A stretch of DNA of 64,000 nucleotides from Crystallibacter degradans (lineage in GTDB: Bacteria; Actinomycetota; Actinomycetes; Actinomycetales; Micrococcaceae). The first letter of the stretch is position 1; each line of letters opens with the position of its first letter. Location of the stretch: contig NZ_JABBCH010000011.1 of assembly GCF_012952295.1 (NCBI RefSeq), positions 1-64,000 on the forward strand, given 5' to 3'. Position numbers and translations under genes: made by a program. The notes beneath the pieces were generated by a model, which saw nothing but the letters and a program-made list of their open reading frames with translations, had not been told where the DNA came from and made no database searches. Of this stretch, positions 21,479-29,718 are shown piece by piece.

Positions 21479-22093
21479 ATGATGAAACTCTCCCTACTGA
21501 GCCGCCGCCAGGCCGCTGCCGCTGCTGTTCTTGCCTCGCTGCTGATTTCCGGCTGCGCAGTCGAAGATCCGTTGGCGGAAAAGGTCAACGCCGGAACCAA
21601 CAGCTATGTAGCCGGCGACGGTTCGGTTGCCGAATACGCTGCAGAAATCCGCGGCGATACTGTCCGGTTCAGCGGTCAGCTTTTCGACGGAACGACGGCG
21701 GCCAACGATGACTGGGCAGGCCAGGTAACCGTGTTGAACGTCTGGTATGCGGCGTGTGCGCCGTGCCGGGTTGAAGCCCCTGACCTGTCCGCCCTGCACG
21801 CCGAGTTCGAGCCTCAGGGCGTAAAGTTCTACGGGATCAACACCCGCGACGAGGCACCCACCGCAGCCGCGTTCGAGCGCTCCTTTGGCATCGAATATCC
21901 GAGCTTCAAAGACAAAAACGGCCAGATCCTGCTCGCGCTGACCGACTACGTGCCGCCCCAGGCCGTACCAACGACCCTCGTGCTGGACAAGGAAGGCCGC
22001 GTCGCCGCCCGGATCCTGGGTATCGCTGAAAAAAGCACCCTTAAGGCGATTATCGAGGACGCCTTAGCCGCTCCTGGCCCCGAAAAGCCATGA
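21479..22093 (+). CDS. resA: thioredoxin-like thiol-disulfide oxidoreductase (ResA type), lipoprotein
   Basis: This 204-residue protein has a lipoprotein signal peptide (lipobox LLISGCA) and a TlpA/ResA thioredoxin fold with the active site WYAACAPCRVEAPDLSAL (CAPC). The cis-Pro region is VPPQAVPTTLVLDKEGRV. ResA keeps the CxxCH heme-binding cysteines of apocytochrome c reduced, receiving electrons from CcdA. It starts 44 bases after ccdA and overlaps resB by four bases (ATGA), so the two are translationally coupled. Confidence 0.92.
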   Translation: MMKLSLLSRRQAAAAAVLASLLISGCAVEDPLAEKVNAGTNSYVAGDGSVAEYAAEIRGDTVRFSGQLFDGTTAANDDWAGQVTVLNVWYAACAPCRVEAPDLSALHAEFEPQGVKFYGINTRDEAPTAAAFERSFGIEYPSFKDKNGQILLALTDYVPPQAVPTTLVLDKEGRVAARILGIAEKSTLKAIIEDALAAPGPEKP

Positions 22094-23724
22094 CCACCAC
22101 AACGAGTTCCCCGCCGCAGAAACCTGGCCGCGAGGACGTCGCTATGCCCCGGCTGGGCCCGACGGGGATGCTGCGCTGGGCCTGGCGTCAACTGACCAGC
22201 ATGAAAACTGCCCTTCAGCTGCTGCTGCTGCTGGCAGTGGCGGCCGTGCCCGGGTCGCTGTTTCCCCAGCGTCCGGCGAACCCTGCCGTGGTGACCCAGT
22301 ACATTCAGGACAACCCCGGGTTAGGACCGTGGCTGGACCGGTTCCAGCTGTTCGATGTTTATTCATCGCTCTGGTTCTCCGCCATCTACCTGCTACTTTT
22401 CGTCTCCCTGATCGGGTGCGTCATCCCGCGGGCCGTCCAGCACTGGAAAGCGCTTCGCTCCCAGCCGCCACGGACCCCCCGGCGCCTGTCCAGGCTGCCT
22501 GAATACGGCACAATGACCGTCGCCGCCGACACGGACCTGACCCCGGGCCGGGCCATCGAGGACGCAGCCAACGTCCTCCGCCGACGCGGCTACAGGGTGC
22601 AGTTGCGCGATACCGGCACGGACCTGCCCTCGGTGGCAGCCGAACGTGGATACCTGAAAGAAGCAGGCAACCTCGTCTTCCACACCGCGATGATCGGTGT
22701 GCTGGTATCCATTGCCGTCGGCGGCATGCTCGGCTACCGGGCACAGAAGCTCATCATCGAAGGCGAGGGGTTCACCAACGCCGAACTTGGCTACGATTCC
22801 TTCTTCCCCGGCACCAACTTCAACCCCGGGGCGCTCGTCCCGTTCTCGCTGACGCTCAACGATTTTGACGTCACGTTCGACCGCAACCCGGCCAGCTACG
22901 GCAACCCCATAGACTTCACGGCGGATATGACAGTCCAGGACAGTCCTTCGGACACGCCGCGGCAGGAAACCCTGCGGGTCAATGAACCTATCGGTTTCGG
23001 CGGCACGAACGTGTACCTGATCGGCAACGGTTACGCCCCGGAGATAACGGTCCGCGACGGCGAAGGTAACATCGCACTCCAAGGACCGGTCGCCTCACTT
23101 CCCACCGATGCCACTTATAACTCGACCATCGTCATCAAGGCACCCGATGCCCGGCCCGACCAGCTCGGTTTTGTTGGCTTCTTCCTGCCCACGGCCATGG
23201 TGGACGAGGACGGGGTGGCCTTCGGCTCGGATCCGGACCCGTACAACCCCCAGCTGAACCTCAACTCCTACACCGGGGACCTCGGGCTCGACGACGGCAA
23301 CGCGGTTTCGGTTTACCAGCTCGATACCACCGAGTTGACGCAGCTTAACGGCAGGGACATGCCGGACGGCGGCATTGTGCTCGGCGCCTACCAGACGTAC
23401 GAACTTCCGGACGGCAAGGGATCCATCACCTTCGAAGGGCTGAAACGCTACGTAGCCCTGGACATCGTTTACGATCCGGGCAAGGCGGGGGCGTTGGTCT
23501 TTACCACGCTGGCGTTGTTCGGCCTGATTATCACGCTCACGACCGCGCGGCGCAGGGTCTGGATCCGTGCCGGCCAGCACGAGGACGGACGCACCATGGT
23601 CGAGTACGGGCTTCTGGCCCGCGGAGAAGACCATTCCCTGGCCAAGGAAGCCATCCGGATCGGATCGGCCCTGACCGCACACTGGAACAAAGCGAACGAT
23701 CAGAACAGGCAGGCAACACCATGA
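22090..23724 (+). CDS. resB: cytochrome c biogenesis protein ResB (Ccs1)
   Basis: This 544-residue membrane protein of the ResB/Ccs1 family has early helices in TALQLLLLLAVAAVPGSLFP and LWFSAIYLLLFVSLIGCVIP. A third lies near residue 195 (VFHTAMIGVLVSIAVGGML). A large extracytoplasmic domain and a last helix near residue 460 (GALVFTTLALFGLIITLTT) follow. Typical signatures are the FPQRP motif and YLKEAGNLVFH. With CcsA it forms the heme-delivery and ligation complex of System II. Both ends overlap neighbours by ATGA, showing a tight operon. Confidence 0.93.
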   Translation: MTTTTSSPPQKPGREDVAMPRLGPTGMLRWAWRQLTSMKTALQLLLLLAVAAVPGSLFPQRPANPAVVTQYIQDNPGLGPWLDRFQLFDVYSSLWFSAIYLLLFVSLIGCVIPRAVQHWKALRSQPPRTPRRLSRLPEYGTMTVAADTDLTPGRAIEDAANVLRRRGYRVQLRDTGTDLPSVAAERGYLKEAGNLVFHTAMIGVLVSIAVGGMLGYRAQKLIIEGEGFTNAELGYDSFFPGTNFNPGALVPFSLTLNDFDVTFDRNPASYGNPIDFTADMTVQDSPSDTPRQETLRVNEPIGFGGTNVYLIGNGYAPEITVRDGEGNIALQGPVASLPTDATYNSTIVIKAPDARPDQLGFVGFFLPTAMVDEDGVAFGSDPDPYNPQLNLNSYTGDLGLDDGNAVSVYQLDTTELTQLNGRDMPDGGIVLGAYQTYELPDGKGSITFEGLKRYVALDIVYDPGKAGALVFTTLALFGLIITLTTARRRVWIRAGQHEDGRTMVEYGLLARGEDHSLAKEAIRIGSALTAHWNKANDQNRQATP

Positions 23725-24740
23725 CAACGGTCAACGAAACCCTGGGCCAGTACAGCGAGCTGTTCATGCTGCTGGCCGCCCTGACCTACACGGTTTCATT
23801 CATCGCGTTCGCCGCCGACTTGGTGCGCGCGCGTAAGGTCACGACGGCGCCGGCGGAACCGGCGCAGGAGCCGGCGCTTGCGGCTGCCGGCACCCTGGGA
23901 ACAGTGCAATGGTCCCATGGTTCCGGTGCCGGCAAGGCAAACAACCACAACGACGCCGTGGTGGACGACGCCATGGGCTACAAGGCCCTGCGGCGGCCCG
24001 CGGCGCGAATCGGCGTCGCCGTCGGTATCCTGGGCCTGGTTGTCCATGCCGCCGGTGTGGTCACCCGCGGTATCGCCGCCCACCGTGTGCCGTGGGGCAA
24101 CATGTATGAATTCACGACAACCGGCGCCATGCTGGTCATGGCAGTGTTCCTCACGGCGCTGCTGTTCCGGGACCTGCGTTTCCTCGGAACCTTCATCACC
24201 GGCCTGGTCCTGGTCATGCTCATGGCCGGAGCGATCGCGTTCCCCACCCCTGTTGCGCAGCTCATCCCGGCCCTGCAGAGCTACTGGCTCATCATCCACG
24301 TCTCCGTCGCGGTCCTGTCCGCGGCGATCTTCACCCTGACGTTCGCGCTCTCAGTCCTGCAACTGGCAAAAACCCGCCAGGAAAAAAGCGGCAAACCCCG
24401 CACGGCCGGGCTGCTGCGGCTGGTGCCCGGCCCCGTCAGCCTGGAGCAGCTTGCCTACCGGCTCAACGCCATCGGGTTCATCCTCTGGACCTTCACCCTC
24501 ATGGCGGGCGCCATCTGGGCCGAGGCTGCCTGGGGACGCTACTGGGGCTGGGACACCAAGGAAGTATGGACCTTCGTGATCTGGGTCGTCTACGCCGGTT
24601 ACCTCCATGCCCGCGCCACCCGCGGCTGGGACGGCACCCGGGCGGCCTGGCTCTCGATCACCGGCTACCTGTGTGTCATCTTCAACTTCGCGGTGGTCAA
24701 CGTCTACTTCCCCGGCCTGCACTCCTACTCCGGCCTCTAA
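23721..24740 (+). CDS. ccsA: cytochrome c biogenesis protein CcsA (ResC)
   Basis: This 339-residue, eight-helix membrane protein of the CcmC/CcmF/CcsA heme-handling family carries the Trp-rich heme-binding loop WAEAAWGRYWGWDTKEVWTF near residue 270. Conserved His residues lie in LVVHAAGVVTRGIAAHRVPW, IIHVSVAVLS and the C-terminal FPGLHSYSGL. Partner of ResB in attaching heme to apocytochrome c. It is the last gene of the operon and is followed by a hairpin. Confidence 0.94.
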   Translation: MTTVNETLGQYSELFMLLAALTYTVSFIAFAADLVRARKVTTAPAEPAQEPALAAAGTLGTVQWSHGSGAGKANNHNDAVVDDAMGYKALRRPAARIGVAVGILGLVVHAAGVVTRGIAAHRVPWGNMYEFTTTGAMLVMAVFLTALLFRDLRFLGTFITGLVLVMLMAGAIAFPTPVAQLIPALQSYWLIIHVSVAVLSAAIFTLTFALSVLQLAKTRQEKSGKPRTAGLLRLVPGPVSLEQLAYRLNAIGFILWTFTLMAGAIWAEAAWGRYWGWDTKEVWTFVIWVVYAGYLHARATRGWDGTRAAWLSITGYLCVIFNFAVVNVYFPGLHSYSGL

Positions 24741-24757
24741 ACATCAAGGCCGGCCAC

Positions 24758-24798
24758 GCCGCCGGCGGCAGCCAATACTCCCGACTGCTGCCGGCGGC
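24758..24798 (+). terminator. hairpin after ccsA
   Basis: A GC-rich stem (24758-24771 with 24784-24798, two imperfect pairs) lies 18 bases beyond the ccsA stop. No strong T-run is present, but the position fits transcript termination. Confidence 0.5.
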
Positions 24799-24859
24799 AA
24801 ATACCAACAACGGCCGAGCACCTCGGCCACGAGCACGGCGGGCTCCGATCGCGGCAAAC

Positions 24860-25058
24860 ATGCGCAATAGCACCCGTTCCAAGACCGTGTTGACCGAGAT
24901 CGGGCCGGTGGAGATCGAGGTGCCGTGGGACCGCGAGGGATCCTTCGAGCCGCTGATCGTGCCCAAGCGGAAACGGCGCTTGGACGGGGTCGATCAGATC
25001 GCGCTCTCCCTGAACGCCCGGGGTTGAAGACCGGGGGTGAGGTGGAAGCCTGCGCTCC
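24860..25058 (+). pseudogene. IS256-family transposase remnant with internal deletion
   Basis: The frame from 24860 reads MRNSTRSKTVLTEIGPVEIE, then REGSFEPLIV and LDGVDQIALSLNARG: the region just before the catalytic domain of IS256-type transposases. After a frame break near 25026 (GLKTGG) it jumps straight to RWKPAL, the C-terminal motif of the same family. The DDE domain is deleted. The 20 bases at the RWKPAL end also occur at about 45003 in the third remnant. Confidence 0.75.
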
Positions 25059-25120
25059 TCAAGGACTCGATTCCGATGCGGACCTGGGCCGAATGGGACG
25101 ACGCCCGGCCGGGTTTCGTG
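25059..25120 (+). pseudogene. scrap of a second transposase/integrase
   Basis: Immediately after RWKPAL the frame reads LKDSIPMRTWAEWDDARPGF and then VE. This resembles the lead-in to the first catalytic Asp of an integrase-fold transposase (in relatives P-I-R-T-W-A-x-W-D-D-A-x-P-G-F-V-E-I-D-L). The similarity then ends. It is a fused scrap of a different element from the IS256 piece. Confidence 0.5.
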
Positions 25121-26169
25121 GAGAGGCAACGGCGCGTGCAGGAAGCTCCCGCCGGTTGTGGGGCGGGGGCGAGACCACCGTCGGGGCGACCTCAGGGTGG
25201 TTTGGACCGCAGACAGCAAGAGGACTAGTCGGAAAGTCGCGCTGCCGCCCGCTTTTTAGGACCTTTCAATCCCCCAACTTTGGGGCCCGCAGAGACCGTG
25301 ACAGCACCCGTCTGAGCCGCGAGACTGGGCATGCCCGGCGGCTTCATGGTGCCCTCCAGAAGCTGTCGGGACCACCACCCGTACGGGCAGATACCTGCAG
25401 CGGATATGTCGGCTGCGGCCGCATTCCCGCGCCCCTGTTGTGGCCCTGTGAAGTAGCTGTACGTCCTTTCCTGGCGCCGCAGGGTGTCCCTCAGCCCCGG
25501 AAGTGCTTACGCTCTTCTCAGGCTCAAGAAGCGGACCGACAAAACATTCATCGTGTGGAGCGCGTTCATGAATCGGTCACCAGGTTCTTCCACCAGCCCG
25601 GGGCGTCGAGCCAGCCTTCAGGGCCCGCACGAGGCTGACCAACCATCGCACCCTACGACACCGGTCCGGCCGGGAAGGGTGGGCGAGGCACTGGTGAGGA
25701 AACCGAATGCTGATCAGCCACGCGTCGCTGCCGCCACCGGGCGACAGGGAAATCTTCAAAGAAAATCTTGTAGCGGCGAAGATCCCGGGCATTCGTGGAC
25801 GATCAGCAGCTGAAACATCTGGGAACCCTGACAGTGCAGAGACACCAAATGGCCGAAAGCCTGCTGGAGATGCTCTCCTCCATTCCTGACGGCGCCCCGG
25901 AAACTCCTGCGTTGAACCGCAGCCCATCCCCGGGAAGACCAGCAGCGGCTGCTCTGTGCGGCAGTGGCAGACCTTCACGACCTCGATGAGGTGCTGCACC
26001 GTCTCAGGGACATCGACGCTGCAGGCCTTGCCCGCAACCAGACGCGGGGATGCGGGCGTAACCGTGCGCGCCGGGCAGCAGTTTATAGCGCCGATAACAG
26101 CGCGGCTGAAGAATCCGGTAAGCATGGACCTGTGAGAAGGGGTGCTGGTGGTCAGCATCCTGCAAAAAC
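25121..26169. other. 1-kb region without a secure gene
   Basis: The best candidate is a plus-strand frame from GTG 25795 (VDDQQLKHLGTLTVQRHQMA). It would need a frameshift near 25950 to continue as LLCAAVADLHDLDEVLHRLR to 26206. I do not recognise it. The remainder appears non-coding or decayed. Confidence 0.35.
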
Positions 26170-26373
26170 TCAGGTTGGATGCCGTAAGAGGCGCATCGTT
26201 CCGTAATCCGTGCCAGATAATACCTCGTTCAGGATCGGCAAACCGCGGGTGAACCACAAATAAAGTCCGGCGCCAATGAAAAGAAGCACCACGATGGCCA
26301 GGAAAATGATCCACGGCAGGTAAGTGGAGCCGCGCAGCCGCGCCAACCAGCCTCGGTTCGGCTTACTCTCCAT
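26170..26373 (-). CDS. small single-helix membrane protein, hypothetical
   Basis: This 67-residue protein begins MESKPNRGWLARLRGS, has one clear membrane helix (LPWIIFLAIVVLLFIGAGLY), then a short polar tail. An ATG four codons upstream (26385) has a weak GGGGCG and could be the start instead. No family recognised. Confidence 0.45.
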   Translation of the reverse strand: MESKPNRGWLARLRGSTYLPWIIFLAIVVLLFIGAGLYLWFTRGLPILNEVLSGTDYGTMRLLRHPT

Positions 26374-26755
26374 GAGACCGAGCATTCGCCCCGCGCTTCG
26401 GAAGGACCTGTACAGCTGCTGTGACGCTGCTGTGAATATCGGTTTGCAGCTGTTCCCGAGCGAAGGATCGGGATGTGCAATGCCGCGCATATGGCAACTT
26501 TACTCAAGCGGCAGCAGGCGTAGCTCCCTCGGATCCCCCTGCTTCGCCGAGGGAGCACACCCTTCGGGACGCCCCGCGACCAGTTAGCCAACCCCTCCCC
26601 CGGAATCGCCTAAAAGCGGTATCTCGGTGGAGCATCCGCGGTCAAACGTAGCACCACCCCTGGGAAATAGACAGAGAAATGGATGGCAGAAACATGCCAT
26701 CTTCCGGCAGTGCTTCGATGATTCCGGGACCGCCCCTGCCGGCCGGCGCGTATGA
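26374..26755. other. intergenic region, no gene seen
   Basis: About 380 bases between the small membrane protein and the VOC gene. A weak GAGGGAGC-type stem near 26525-26560 is the only structure noted. Confidence 0.4.
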
Positions 26756-27151
26756 CTACTGAGGGATTGTGGAACAGATCTCGATCAGGTTTCCGCAGGT
26801 ATCGTCCAGCACGGCCATCACGCAGGTTCCCACTTGAGCCGGTGGCTGGGTGAAGCGGATGCCCCGGAGACTGAGTTGCTCGTATGCCGCTGCCACGTCC
26901 TCGACTGCGAATGAGGTAAACGCGATGCCGTCAGCGACGAGGGCCTCTTTGAATACCTTGATGGCCGGGTTTGCATCGGGCTCCAGAAGCAGCTCCACAC
27001 CGTCCGGGGCTTCGGCGCTGACCACGGTCAGCCATCGGTATTCACCTGCCGGTTGGTCAGTTTTTAGGACGAAACCGAGGACATCGGTGTAGAAGGCGAG
27101 TGCTTTTGCCTGATCGTCGACGTAAACGTTTGCTAGAACGATTCTCGGCAC
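26756..27151 (-). CDS. VOC family (glyoxalase/bleomycin-resistance fold) protein
   Basis: This 131-residue protein has the paired beta-alpha-beta-beta-beta modules of the vicinal oxygen chelate superfamily. The first module opens IVLANVYVDDQAKALAFYTD; the second contains GIAFTSFAVEDVAAAYEQLS, with a final metal-type Glu in DTCGNLIEICS. The GTG at 27151 has AAGGAG at good spacing, so I prefer it to the ATG at 27175. Members bind or modify small molecules; the substrate cannot be predicted. It stands alone. Confidence 0.8.
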   Translation of the reverse strand: MPRIVLANVYVDDQAKALAFYTDVLGFVLKTDQPAGEYRWLTVVSAEAPDGVELLLEPDANPAIKVFKEALVADGIAFTSFAVEDVAAAYEQLSLRGIRFTQPPAQVGTCVMAVLDDTCGNLIEICSTIPQ

Positions 27152-27179
27152 GGTGACTCCTTCGTTTCCAACCATTTTC

Positions 27180-27796
27180 CCCTACTATCAGCGTTTCCCT
27201 CGTTCAGCGCACCGAAAAGGGCATGCAAACAATCTTTCAGGGAAAAGGGCACTGGATGCCAGCCCTTCATGACCCCGGTACCACCCGCAAATTTCAAGGG
27301 TTGGCACCAACCCGGGACAGGTTATGGGTGGGTATGACCAGAAGAGGCGTCGCTTCTACTCGCGTGGCACCGACCGTCGGTGCTTTGTCTCAACCTGTCG
27401 GGCTCACGCCAACAGTTTTGAATGTTTCGTATTGGCCGGACCTGCCCTGGGCCGGCAGCTGCATTTTCCGCGCCGAGGCTATCGTCTGCAACTACTGAGC
27501 GCGATGTTTAGTTCCGGGCCGCTGTACGCACGTCACGGCCATCGGCCATCGGCCAAGAGAGTCATACATGACATCCCAAATCGATGAGCTGCCTGGATCA
27601 TGGAAAGCTTCCCGGGCCTGGGCTGGCTGGATACGGCTAATAACCCGCCGGAGTGGGAGAGGAAAAAAGGGGCACTTTTATCTTTACCCGGGCAAGAATG
27701 ATGCCGACTTCACCGCTTTCGCAGCCGCACGTGTAGCACTTGACGCCCGGCAAGGTTCACAATGGCTGGGACGGCTGCATTAGGGGGACGATTCCC
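27180..27796. other. intergenic stretch, no gene seen
   Basis: About 600 bases. Short open frames on the plus strand (27223-27498 and others) lack ribosome sites and family resemblance. Confidence 0.4.
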
Positions 27797-28831
27797 GTGA
27801 CTCCAGCACAAGTGGTTGCGAAAACTTACCCGGCACCGGTTCGTGACTTGGTCACCGGTGTGATCGGTACGTGGCTGCTGCTCGCTGTGTATCTCGACGG
27901 CTGGGCGCACTTGAATGATGTCGGGACGGAGACGTTTTTCACGCCGTGGCATTCAGCATTGTATGCCGGTCTGGGGATGATTGGCATCTGGATGGCTGTA
28001 CTGATGCGGCGTGGCCGCCGGCAAGGGCTGCCGCTCCGCCACTCTCTGCCCAAGGGGTATGGGGGGACGCTGCTGGGAATCGGCCTGTTTGCCTTGGGCG
28101 GGTTACTCGATGTGGCTTGGCACGAGCTGTTTGGCATCGAGGTGGCACTGGACGCATTAGTCAGCCCGACACATTTGTTGTTGGGAGCCGGTGGAATGCT
28201 GATCCTCGGCACGGGTGTTCGTAGTCAGCGCACGATGAGACCGTCCCGGCCGTGGGCTGCCCCGGCGATGTTGTCTTTGCTGCTCGTGACCGGTCTGGCG
28301 GCGTTCTTTCTGGTCTATACGTCAGCTTTCATGTTTTCTGCTCCTCTCATGGAGTTTGTTCCTGTCCCCGAAGGTGCCCCGGGGCACGAGGAGGCAGAGC
28401 TGCCGGTGGTTGCGGCGCTGGGCGGATACATCGTCACCACCATGTTGTTGATCGTTCCGATACTCTATGTGCTCGCCTCCGGCAGCCGGATTCCCCGCCT
28501 TACGGTCACCGCGGTGGTTTCGACGGTTGCGTGGCTGTCCGTGGGAATCGCCAGCCTGCCTTCCGCCGCGGTGGCCGGCGCCCTCGGTGCGACCGTGGCA
28601 GCAGTGCTGACGGATCTTGTATTAGCCCGCGTGCCCGTCGAGCTGACGCGGCGGTGGCTCCCCGTTGCGGCAGCGGGAATCGCCGTGTTCATATGGGCGG
28701 GTCAGCTCGCAGGGCTTGCCATAGCAGAAGGACTTGGCTGGCCGGTATCGCTTTGGGCCGGTGTGGTGGCGCTGAGCGCCGGTGTCGCTGCCGGTTTAGC
28801 TGCACCCTCGAGTGCGGTACCGGAATTGTAG
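27797..28831 (+). CDS. polytopic membrane protein of unknown function
   Basis: This 344-residue protein has about nine predicted helices. A distinctive N-terminal stretch reads LDGWAHLNDVGTETFFTPWH and is followed by SALYAGLGMIGIW, with further His in LLDVAWHELFG and SPTHLLLGAGGM. The buried His residues recall heme- or copper-binding membrane proteins, but I know no assigned function. The GTG at 27797 follows AGGGGG. It is followed in the same direction by a signal-bearing small protein and an Lgt-like protein. Confidence 0.65.
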   Translation: MTPAQVVAKTYPAPVRDLVTGVIGTWLLLAVYLDGWAHLNDVGTETFFTPWHSALYAGLGMIGIWMAVLMRRGRRQGLPLRHSLPKGYGGTLLGIGLFALGGLLDVAWHELFGIEVALDALVSPTHLLLGAGGMLILGTGVRSQRTMRPSRPWAAPAMLSLLLVTGLAAFFLVYTSAFMFSAPLMEFVPVPEGAPGHEEAELPVVAALGGYIVTTMLLIVPILYVLASGSRIPRLTVTAVVSTVAWLSVGIASLPSAAVAGALGATVAAVLTDLVLARVPVELTRRWLPVAAAGIAVFIWAGQLAGLAIAEGLGWPVSLWAGVVALSAGVAAGLAAPSSAVPEL

Positions 28832-29226
28832 ACGCCTGTGAATTCATTCACTGATTTTGGAACGGGTTGCGATGGTGGCCGGCCCTGGTCTCTAGAGAAC
28901 TGTCCTGGAGCTGAGGCATCTGGCAGTGTGGCAGCGGCGCGGCGTCCCTGCCGTATGTCTCTCCGTGTTGAGGATCTGCGTGATGATCGGCACGTATACG
29001 TCACGACAACGCAGGCCGTCGCGACGGCGAAGACGGCGGCGAGCAGCACGCGGCCCAGGTGCGGTTCCGGCTTCGCTGCTGTCGGGGCCGTTGTTCATCC
29101 CCATCGGGGCAATGCTGCGGCGGTCCGCCCCCTCGCCTGCCGGCTGTAGACTGGCGCGGTGGCTGCAAGTGCTTAGTGCGCTGCCCGATGCTATAGCCGC
29201 TACCGCGAAGACGAGCCGGAGAGTTG
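28832..29226. other. intergenic region
   Basis: Nearly 400 bases. On the minus strand a hydrophobic stretch (LLAAVFAVATACVVVTYTC, about 28985-29050) lies in a different frame from a plausible ATG at 29104. It may be a broken small gene; nothing is certain. Confidence 0.35.
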
Positions 29227-29625
29227 GTGGAATTGGCGCTGAGGACGCGGGCCGGATATCGGTCCTCTGACGGGGCTTTGCGCCTTCGGTGGGTCTTTCT
29301 CAAGGCCTGCTTCGCCGTGCTCCTGGCATTGGTGGCGGCGCCGCTGTGCAGTTTTCAAACCAGCCCGGACGTTTCATTCGCCTCGTCGTACCAACCCGTC
29401 TCGCAATCGGATGCACAGATTCCCGCCGGTGCCCCTGACTACGCCGCGGCCTGTGACCAGGGCAACGACACAGAGAAAGCCACCAGCGGCGTCGGCGCCG
29501 TGGCTTTGGGCACCGCCCCCGCCGGACTTGCCGGCGCCCCGGATCCGTCTGCCCGCCGCGCCGTGGTGCAGCCCGGCCCGGCAGTAGTGCCTGGCTTAAA
29601 ACCGACAGGGATACTCCGCCTATAG
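29227..29625 (+). CDS. small exported or membrane-anchored protein, hypothetical
   Basis: This protein of about 132 residues has a basic N-terminus and one hydrophobic segment (WVFLKACFAVLLALVAAPLC). The rest is Ala-, Pro- and Gly-rich and ends GLKPTGILRL. The general layout (one helix, then a low-complexity extracellular tail) recalls the DUF6153 proteins of this window, but the C-terminal LSI-x-RT motif is absent. GTG 29227 has GGAG upstream. It precedes the Lgt-like gene by 93 bases in the same direction. Confidence 0.45.
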   Translation: MELALRTRAGYRSSDGALRLRWVFLKACFAVLLALVAAPLCSFQTSPDVSFASSYQPVSQSDAQIPAGAPDYAAACDQGNDTEKATSGVGAVALGTAPAGLAGAPDPSARRAVVQPGPAVVPGLKPTGILRL

Positions 29626-29718
29626 GCCGGCCATCCGGATCAGGTGGCACGGCGTCTGTCCCGTGGCCACCGGTTTCCGGTTGCCGTCTCCTGTCGAGCC
29701 ACTTCCCAAAGGTTAGCC

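Noticed and set aside
25577-26314. 245-residue minus-strand frame
   Set aside because: Composition is irregular, no domain is seen, and it overlaps a more plausible small membrane protein on the same strand in another frame.
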